Position numbers and translations under genes: made by a program
Assembly (NCBI GenBank): GCA_030682255.1
Contig: JAUXOK010000009.1
Coordinates: forward strand, 176,428 to 240,427
DNA length: 64,000 nucleotides
Direction of reading: 5' to 3'
Source of the DNA: Bacteroidota bacterium
GTDB lineage: Bacteria > Bacteroidota > Bacteroidia > NS11-12g > UBA955
Shown here: piece by piece, positions 50,312-59,200 of the stretch
Numbering within the stretch: position 1 is the first letter of the stretch
Layout of the letters: each line of letters begins with the position of its first letter
Notes under the pieces: model-generated
What the model saw: only the letters and a program-made list of their open reading frames with translations
Told to the model about the DNA's origin: nothing
Database searches by the model: none

Positions 50312-51361
50312 ATGAAAAACATCGAACAAAAACTTCGAGAAACTTTAGACAAATCGATAGACAACAAGAAAATATTTGGAACTACCTTTTCAATTGAATA
50401 TAAAAACACAACTTGGGAAGGGGCTAGTGGAAATTTGCAAGTTGAAAATCAATTTTTCATTGCTAGTACAACTAAACTTTTTGTTACAGCGGTTATTTTA
50501 AATTATGTTTCAAAAAACCTTATCCAACTAGATGCCAAAATAAGTCAATATTTGTCAGCAGACATTTTAGAAGACTTACATATTCTGAATAACGTTAATT
50601 ACAGTTCTGAAATTACAATCAAAAACCTATTAGCTCATACATCTGGATTGCCTGATTATTTTCAAACTAAAAACAAATCAGGCAGAAGCTTAGAAATGGA
50701 TCTAAAAGAAGGGAACGACCAATTTTGGACTTTTGAAAAGTGCATTGCTTTATCAAAAACACTTGAACCTCAATTTAAACCTAATCAAAAAGGCAAAGCA
50801 CATTACTCAGATACGAACTTTCAACTTTTAGGCAAAATCATAGAGAACATCAGCCAAAAACAACTAAATCAAGTTTTTGAAGAATTGATATACACACCAC
50901 TTCATCTTTCAAAAACCTACTTATATAAAAATGAAAACGATACTCTTCCAATATCTTTTTATTACAAAAACAATCCTCTTTTAATCCCTAAAGCCATGAC
51001 TTCATTTTATGCAGATGGTGGCATTGTATCTACTGTTTCAGAATTAATGTCTTTTATTAAAGGCTTTTTTCAAGGGCAATTATTCCCAAAACACTATATC
51101 AAAGATTTAAAAACTTGGCATCCAATATTTTTCCCCATGCAAGCAGGGGTTGGCATACATCGTTTTAAATTACCTTGGTTAATGAACCCTTTTGGAACTA
51201 TTCCAGAATTGATTGGACATTCTGGTTTGTCGGGCACATTAGCATATTACAGTCCTGAAAAAGAACTCTATATTGTTGGCACAGTAAATCAAGTTGCAAA
51301 CCCTGAACTATCATTTAAGCTTGGGATTAAACTGATTCAAACGGTATTAAAAGCCAAATAA
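50312..51361 (+). CDS. Serine hydrolase (beta-lactamase-like)
   Basis: 349 aa without signal peptide. The class C beta-lactamase fold is seen with nucleophile S-x-x-K in IASTTKLFVTAV (Ser about residue 51), Y-x-N in YSDTNFQLLGKI (about 169) and the third box as GHSGLSGTLAYY. The substrate is unknown; penicillin-binding-like esterases of this kind often act on peptides or esters. A TATATTTG element lies about 16 nt upstream of the ATG. It is followed by the ABC-F gene after 47 nt. Confidence 0.9.
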   Translation: MKNIEQKLRETLDKSIDNKKIFGTTFSIEYKNTTWEGASGNLQVENQFFIASTTKLFVTAVILNYVSKNLIQLDAKISQYLSADILEDLHILNNVNYSSEITIKNLLAHTSGLPDYFQTKNKSGRSLEMDLKEGNDQFWTFEKCIALSKTLEPQFKPNQKGKAHYSDTNFQLLGKIIENISQKQLNQVFEELIYTPLHLSKTYLYKNENDTLPISFYYKNNPLLIPKAMTSFYADGGIVSTVSELMSFIKGFFQGQLFPKHYIKDLKTWHPIFFPMQAGVGIHRFKLPWLMNPFGTIPELIGHSGLSGTLAYYSPEKELYIVGTVNQVANPELSFKLGIKLIQTVLKAK

Positions 51362-51392
51362 AGGTTTGATTTATCATTACCCTCAAAAGCAT

Positions 51393-51400
51393 TATCTTTG
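51393..51400 (+). promoter_or_regulatory. -7 element TATCTTTG for the ABC-F gene
   Basis: It matches TAnnTTTG and ends 8 nt before the ATG at 51409. It belongs to the short-leader group of this window. Confidence 0.6.
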
Positions 51401-51408
51401 CAGCTTTT

Positions 51409-53274
51409 ATGAATCTTCTCTCAGTTGACAATGTATCCAAAGCATATACAGAAAAATGGCTTTTTAAAAATATTAGTTTTGGCATAGCAAAAGGCGAAAA
51501 GCTTGCCCTTGTTGGTGCAAATGGCACTGGAAAATCTACCTTATTAAAAACAATAGCTGGTTATATCAAACCAGATAATGGTGAACTCAAATTAGCTAAC
51601 GGATGCACCATCGGATACTTACCTCAAGAGCCCGAATTAGACAACGAAAAAACAATTCTTGAAACCATATTTTCTTCTGATAATCCTATAGTAAAAACCA
51701 TCAATGAATACGAAGCCGCAATTGCAGATATAGAGGCCTCGGGCGATAACATGCAGCATTTATTAGACGAGATGAGCCGCTTAGATGCTTGGGAATTTGA
51801 AAAAAGGTCTAAACAAGTTTTGGCCAAGTTAGGCATTACTAAAACAGATGTGCTTAATAGTTCCCTAAGTGGAGGTCAAAGAAAAAGAGTAGCACTGGCG
51901 CAACTCCTACTCATGAATCCAGATCTTATCATCATGGATGAGCCAACAAATCACTTGGATTTGGAAGCCATAGAATGGCTAGAAAACCTATTAACTGCTC
52001 ATAATATCACCCTATTGATGGTTACCCACGATCGCTATTTTTTAGACAATGTAAGTAATCAAATATTAGAATTAGACAGAGGCAATCTATATATCCACAA
52101 AGGAAACTACGCTTATTTCTTAGAAAAAAAATCGATGCGAGAAACGATTCAAGCAGCCGAAGTAAGCAAAGCTAGAAACCTGATGGTGAAGGAATTGGAA
52201 TGGATGAGAAGAATGCCAAAAGCACGTGGCACAAAAAGCAAAAGCCGAATTGAAGCTTTTTATGATTTAAAAGAAGTAGCTACTCAAAACCTTAATCAAA
52301 ACGAACTCGAAATATCTGTTCAAACCACCAGACTTGGCAATAAAATCATTGAAGCGCATCATGTTTCAAAATCTTTTGGAGAGCTCAAAATCATAGAAGA
52401 CTTCACTTATATTTTTAAGAAAAAAGACCGCATTGGTGTAGTTGGGAAAAATGGAATAGGCAAAAGTACTTTTTTGGATTTATTAACCCAAAAACAAACC
52501 CCTACTAAGGGCGAAGTAATTCATGGCAGTACACTTAAAATTGGCTACTACACGCAACACACAAACAACTTAAACAACGACAATCGGATCATTGATGAGG
52601 TGAAAGAGATTGCAGAATATGTGACACTTGGAACAGGCGAACAAGTAGCAGTTAGCAAACTATTGGATATGTTTTTATTCCCTCCAAATATGCAACACAC
52701 ACCTGTAAGCAAATTAAGTGGTGGAGAACGCAGAAGACTTCAATTATTAAAAGTTTTGGTAAGCAATCCTAATTTTTTAATTTTAGATGAACCAACTAAC
52801 GACTTGGACATTGACACGCTCAATGTACTTGAGGATTTTTTAACAGATTTTGCTGGATGTTTATTGCTTGTATCTCACGACAGATATTTTATGGACAACT
52901 TGGTAGAGCATCTTTTTGTATTTGAAGGAGATGGCAAAATCAAAGATTTTTATGGCAATTACACCGATTACAAAGAACTTCCAAACGAAGCAGTTGTTGA
53001 AGTAGAAAAAATCGAAAAAAAACTTGACATAAAACCAAGCAATACGCAAACCACTAAAAAGAAAATGAGTTTTAAAGAGCAACACGAATTTAAAACTTTA
53101 GAAAAAGAAATTGCGGATCTAGAATTACAAAAACAAGTAATATCAAATAAACTAAACAATGGAAGCAAGAGTCATTCTGAGTTAGCCGAATGGGCAAAAT
53201 CTATACAAGATATAACCGATACTATTGATGAAAAATCAATGAGATGGATAGAACTGAGCGATTTATCGGAGTAA
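51409..53274 (+). CDS. ABC-F family ATPase (Uup-like)
   Basis: 621 aa with two ABC modules and no membrane domain. The first has Walker A GANGTGKSTLLK, signature LSGGQRKRVAL and Walker B LIIMDEPTNHLDLEA. The second has Walker A GKNGIGKSTF, signature LSGGERRRLQL and Walker B FLILDEPTNDLDIDT. Between them lies the Arg/Lys-rich linker typical of ABC-F (WMRRMPKARGTKSKSRIEAF). The C-terminal tail is a coiled coil as in Uup. ABC-F proteins act on the ribosome or on DNA junctions. The end overlaps the convergent giant gene by 12 nt. Confidence 0.93.
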   Translation: MNLLSVDNVSKAYTEKWLFKNISFGIAKGEKLALVGANGTGKSTLLKTIAGYIKPDNGELKLANGCTIGYLPQEPELDNEKTILETIFSSDNPIVKTINEYEAAIADIEASGDNMQHLLDEMSRLDAWEFEKRSKQVLAKLGITKTDVLNSSLSGGQRKRVALAQLLLMNPDLIIMDEPTNHLDLEAIEWLENLLTAHNITLLMVTHDRYFLDNVSNQILELDRGNLYIHKGNYAYFLEKKSMRETIQAAEVSKARNLMVKELEWMRRMPKARGTKSKSRIEAFYDLKEVATQNLNQNELEISVQTTRLGNKIIEAHHVSKSFGELKIIEDFTYIFKKKDRIGVVGKNGIGKSTFLDLLTQKQTPTKGEVIHGSTLKIGYYTQHTNNLNNDNRIIDEVKEIAEYVTLGTGEQVAVSKLLDMFLFPPNMQHTPVSKLSGGERRRLQLLKVLVSNPNFLILDEPTNDLDIDTLNVLEDFLTDFAGCLLLVSHDRYFMDNLVEHLFVFEGDGKIKDFYGNYTDYKELPNEAVVEVEKIEKKLDIKPSNTQTTKKKMSFKEQHEFKTLEKEIADLELQKQVISNKLNNGSKSHSELAEWAKSIQDITDTIDEKSMRWIELSDLSE

Positions 53275-56200
53275 GTAAAACACCTGTTTTTCGTATTCCG
53301 CAACTTTTTTAAATTCAGTTCTAAAAGTATAATTCACATTGATAAGGAAATAAGCATCCTGAACTAATTCACCTTTGTAAGTTCCATCCCATCCGAGACT
53401 ATTTATATCACCCTCAAAAACTTTCTCTCCCCAACGATTAAAAATCTCAAAAAACATTTCATCTACGCCAAAAGTTATGGGCTTATAAAAATCATTTACC
53501 CCATTAGAACCTGGCGTAAAAGCAGTAGGCAGATATAATCTACAATTATTGGTTCTAAAACTCAAAAGAATGCTATCAGAGGCAACACCACAAACATTTT
53601 TTGCGGTAACGAAATATAACCCTGGTTTAAATGCCAAATATTCTGCATCTTTCCTTCCATCTTGCCAATAATACTCACTGTTCCAATTGGTGGCTTTGAG
53701 CAATACTGCCTCATGTTTACAAAGCAAAGTATCATTACCTAACTCAATTTCTGGAAAGGGATAAATCTGTGTATTTTGACTAGAAGAACTTGTACATCCA
53801 TCTACCGTAACAGTATATGAAACTGTATCTTTCCATAAAATTTCGGGCAATAATAAATCTCCAAAAACATTTTTTCCAACAAACAAACCACCTGGTGTTT
53901 TTGGTATTAACTGAAAAGCTGGTTCATCATTACAATAAAAAGGCTTCAATGAATTAAAACTAGCATCAGGCATTGGCTTTACTCTAATTGATTTATTAAT
54001 AGTATCTCTACAATTATAGATTGATACAGGAATCAATGTAATTTGATACGTTTTGGCAATATCAAAAGTTCTTAGAAATGGGTTGACACTAGTCTGATAT
54101 TGTTTATCAATATACCAATTTATACTATTAATACCAAACGAATCTGTTGAAAAATCATTAAAAACATACGCATTATTTTCAATACACTGAACACTGTCAT
54201 TAATTGTAAAATCGGCAATTGGCTTAGGATAAACTCTTAATAACTTATAAAAAGTATCCGTACAATTGCTATCTGACACCACCCTCAAAAATGTGTTTTT
54301 TATACCTGAACTGTAATTACTGATATTTACAGTATTTTGCTGATTGAAGAACAAGTTATTAATCCACCATTTAGTTGAATCTATTTTACCATATTTAATA
54401 GTAGAAGTGTTATTAAATACAAAAAGCTGTTCATTGATGCATTGATTTGTATCATTGACATTAAATTTTGCAACAGGCATTGGATTTACATAAACCATTT
54501 TAGAAATTGAATCTTTACAATTGTACTGACTATTAACATAAAGCATAACGGGGTACTGTCCATCTGATTGGTAAGAATAATCAAAATCCTCAGTGACACT
54601 GGTGAAACCATCACCCAGTTTCCAAAAATAAAATAATTGACTACTATCGATTGTAGACAAATTGGTTAATTGAAAAACATTATTTCTCAAACATTGGCTA
54701 TTAATATCAATATTAAAGTCGGCTTTGGGGTCGGGGTATACAATAACTTCAATGGTTTGTGTATCTCTGCAATCATAATTTGACAAGGCGCTTAAACTCA
54801 CAAAATAATTTTGGTGTTGCAGGTATGTATGTTCAGCATTTAGAGAATTGGTGTCATTGCCATCTCCAAAATCCCAAATAAAATCCATTATTCCATGACC
54901 AATTACACTTTTGTTCTCAAACATAAATGAATTAAACCTTTGACATTGATTAGTATCGTTAATAACAAAAGAAACAAATGGCTGTGGTTGATTAAATATC
55001 GTTTTATAAGCAGTATCTCGACAAAAATAATCAGATTCAGAAATGAGTTGAATCTCTATGGTATCAGAATAATTATATTGCCTTCTAATAATAGCACCTG
55101 TATCAGAATCACCATCAGAAAATTGCCATTTTTCTGCTTTAAAACCATAAGGAATTGATGAAGTAGATGTGATTTCAAAAAGATTATTATTTTCACATTG
55201 TACACTATCGTTAATCGCAAACGAAGCAATAGGCATAGGATGAACAATTAAAGTTTGAACAATGGTATCTTGGCATTCAAAATCGCTTTCTAAAACATAC
55301 ATCATCGTGTAAGTTCCTTGCGATTGATAAATTATTGAAGTATCCTTATTTCTTGAATAAAGATTACCGTCTTTATACCAAAAATAATTAATCAATTGAC
55401 CTTCTTCAATAGAACTTGTGCCTATTAAATTAAAATTGTTATTGAGCAAACATTGTGCGCTATCTGTTAAAATGCTAACTTCGGGTTTAAAATAAACTCT
55501 GATTGTTTTTTGCAAACTATCTTTGCACAAATTTTCTGAAATTGCCATTAACTCAATGTCATAAAACCCCCCTTTAGAATATTGATGGATAGGATTAATG
55601 ACTAAAGATTGCATGGTGTCGCCAAATTTCCAAACATAGCTTAAATTACCTTTATTAATTGAAGACAAATTTGTCATTTGATATTGCTGAACATTCACAC
55701 ACTGATCGGTATCATTGATAGAAAAATTTGCAATTGGAACCGAATGAATGGTAATTGAAAACGACACTGTATCCGCACAATTTTGATTACTAATTGAAAC
55801 CAATTGATGGCTCAATGTGCTATCTATATCAAATAATCTGTTAACAAACTTTGTAGAATCTATCTTTGCATCATACCAAATCCATTGGGATTTCAATGTC
55901 CCATTTGTAATATTGCTCGAATCTCTAAACTCAAAATTCTGAGTATTAAGACATTGACTGGGGTTATTTATCCAAACCAAAGCATTTGGCATTGGAAAAA
56001 CATTAATACTCAGACTCATCGTATCTCGACAAGCGTTTATAGAACTTGAGATTAATTTTACATTGAAGAAACCATCGTTGTCATATTGATGTTGTGGGTT
56101 GTTATTGTTAGAGGAATCTGAATCACCAAAATACCATTTGTATTGTAAGTTTCCATCTTTTGATGTAGAGAGATTTGAAAAACTAAATAAATTATTTCTA

Positions 56201-59200
56201 AAACATTGATTGGCTGTATCTATCTTAAAATCGGCTATTGGCATAGGCCAAATGAACGATTTTTTAGAAATGGAATCTTTACAACCATACTCAGAAATTG
56301 CTTTTAATTGCACCCAATAACTGCTATCTTTGAGATATTGAATTTTAAAAGTATCTAAATTATATAGTTTATAAATATCACTCGTCCAATAAAATTGAAA
56401 ATTAGTATAAGGAATCGAACTGGTATTATACGTTTCTATTTGATGTCCTAAGAAACAAAGGGCACTGTCTTTGAATTTAAAATCTGCAATTGGCATTGGA
56501 TGAACAACGACATTTTTATAGACAGTATCTTTACAATTGAAATTAGAAGTTGCAATTAGTTTGACTGGAAAATCCCCGTGGTTTAGATATATCTGAGTAG
56601 GATTATTACTTAAACTACTATCTAAGTTTCCAAAATCCCAATGAAAGGATAAAGGCGTTTGATATTTGATATTTGATTGATTAACAAACTCAAAAAAATT
56701 ATCCCTCAAGCATTGACTATCGTTTAATATTTCAAAACCCGCAATAGGCATGGGATGAATCACAACAGGACTGTATGTGGTATCCAAACAAAACCAAGCA
56801 CTTTGACTGATTAATCTCACGCTAAAAGTATCGGCTTGTGCAAAAACATAGTTTTGATTTTTAAGTATAGAACTATCCCCATTGCCAAACTGCCATTTTC
56901 GTGTTAATAAAGAATTATCTGAAACTGTGCTACTATCGTTTAATAATATTTGATGATTCAAATAGCATTGTTCTTTAATGCTATTTCCTATTTTAGCAAT
57001 TGGTTTTGGATGAATAACAATTGTATCAGAAGTAGAATCTTTACAAGAAAAAAGATTATTAACCTCTAACATCACATAGTGTTGATTGAGATTATTAAAT
57101 TTATAATTGAACTTTTTTTGCGAACTAATAACATTATTTAGATAAATCCAATTTCTTGATATATTTAATGAATCTACCTCAGAAACATCTTCAAAACTAA
57201 TTGAATCACCATTGATACACTCATTTTTCGCTGAAATCAATCCTTTCGCAAATGGCGATGGAAAAACTTGTATATTTTTAATGATGGTATCTTTACAATT
57301 GCGATTGGTAGTACTAATCAACCGAATAGGATAGTTTTTAACAGAATCAAAATGATAGGTAAAGTTTTTTAAATTTGATGAAATATTATCTATGCTTTGC
57401 CATTGATAAGAGACAAAAGAATCTGTATTAATGGTACTGTTATTTGTAAAATCAAAACGGTTTTGGTTCAAGCAATAAGAAACAGTTGAAATACTAAAGT
57501 CCGCTTTGGGATTAGGAAATACTCTTACATTTTTCACTATAGAATCCTTGCATCCTTTGATGGTAGAAACAACTAATTTAACATTAAAATTACCCGAATC
57601 ATTGAACACAAACTGAGTGTTTAAATTTGAATCAGCACCCTGGTTATCAAACTTCCAAGTATTATAAAACGGATTTTGCTTGGAAGTAGTTGTATTATTA
57701 AATTGATGAGCTGTTTTATGACAAACATTACTAAAGTCAAATTGAGGAATTGGTCGAGCCCATACATTAACTTGTTTTGTGATAGAATTAGTACAACCGG
57801 CCCTATTTCTGACCATTAAAGAAACGTTATACAAAGAGTCTTTCAGATAGGTTATACTCGGATTTTTTAAATTACCCGATGTTGCATTACCAAAATTCCA
57901 AGACCAGAGATTGATTATATCATTATAAGAATTTGATAAATCCGAAAACTGAGTAAGATTGCCAACACAAACTTCATTGTAATTAAAATCAGCCGTTGGA
58001 AAAGGCGAAATATAAATTATTCTTACTACAGAATCTATGCATCCAAAAGACGAATATGTCTTCAGTACTATCCTATAGGCTCCAGTATCTGAGAATTGAT
58101 GAATCGGATTTCTTGAATGGCTGGAATCACCATCTCCAAAAAACCATTCAAACTTGGTCAGATTTCCACTTGCAAACACAGTAGTATTGTTAAATGTAGT
58201 TGTATTTGTGGCACAATTTGTAGAATGAGTGAAGTTGGGAATTGGCTTTTCTTTAACATCCACTATTAAACGGTAAATCGTATCATTAGGCGCAGGAAAT
58301 GTATCCGCACATGTTACATTAACACCATTGTTATTAAAAGTATTTCTAGCAATTAAATCTGGATAAAACAAACCATAGTTTGTGTAAGTAAATGAGTTAT
58401 TTGACAGCGTATTTGTATTCGTAATTGAGTTGCCTAAATTTTTATATCTGAATGTGTAACTATTGGCATTAATACTCTCATTTTTAAAAGTAACAGTTAG
58501 AGGTTGACATCCTACAGAATCAGATATAATTTTCAAGATTGCCGTTGGACCTATAACAGTAAATAAATCAGAAATTGAATCCTTGCAACCAATGGTGTTT
58601 TGAACAACTAATTTTACATCATGTATGCCCGCTTTAAAAAACTTAAATGGATTTTTCAGCAAACTATTACTTGTTCCATTATTAAAATACCAAGAAAACT
58701 TTACAATATTATCATCACTATGACCAAAATTATTTAAACTATCATAAACAGTTGCAGTAGAAAAAAACTGAACAACTTGAGCACAGGTGTATGTTGTTTG
58801 AGGAATTCTCATACTTGAAAACACATCAAAAAACCTGATTGGAGAGGAAATATTTACAGTATCAATGCATCCTACACTGTCAACGTACCTCATTTTAACA
58901 AAATAATCTCCAATATTAGCATATTTAATTACAACACTTGGCGATGCTACTACAAATCCATTGCCATCTCCTATATCCCAAAGAGTAGTTTCAATTTGAG
59001 CCCTATTAGGATTAATCCAATTGGAAGCTCCATTAAAATAACTCGAAGTATTAGAAACTACAACAGAATCGCCTACACAAACCGAATATTTGTTTAAAGA
59101 GAATGAACCATTAACACCTACTCTTACAATCATTGTATCTGTACCCTCACAACCATTTGCATGACGCATAAAAACAGACACTTTGTATACCCCATTATTG

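Noticed and set aside
41061-51361. Beta-lactamase resistance genes
   Set aside because: The two class C-like proteins have the SxxK and YxN motifs but HSG in place of the KTG box, as in many esterase/peptidase relatives; resistance is not supported.
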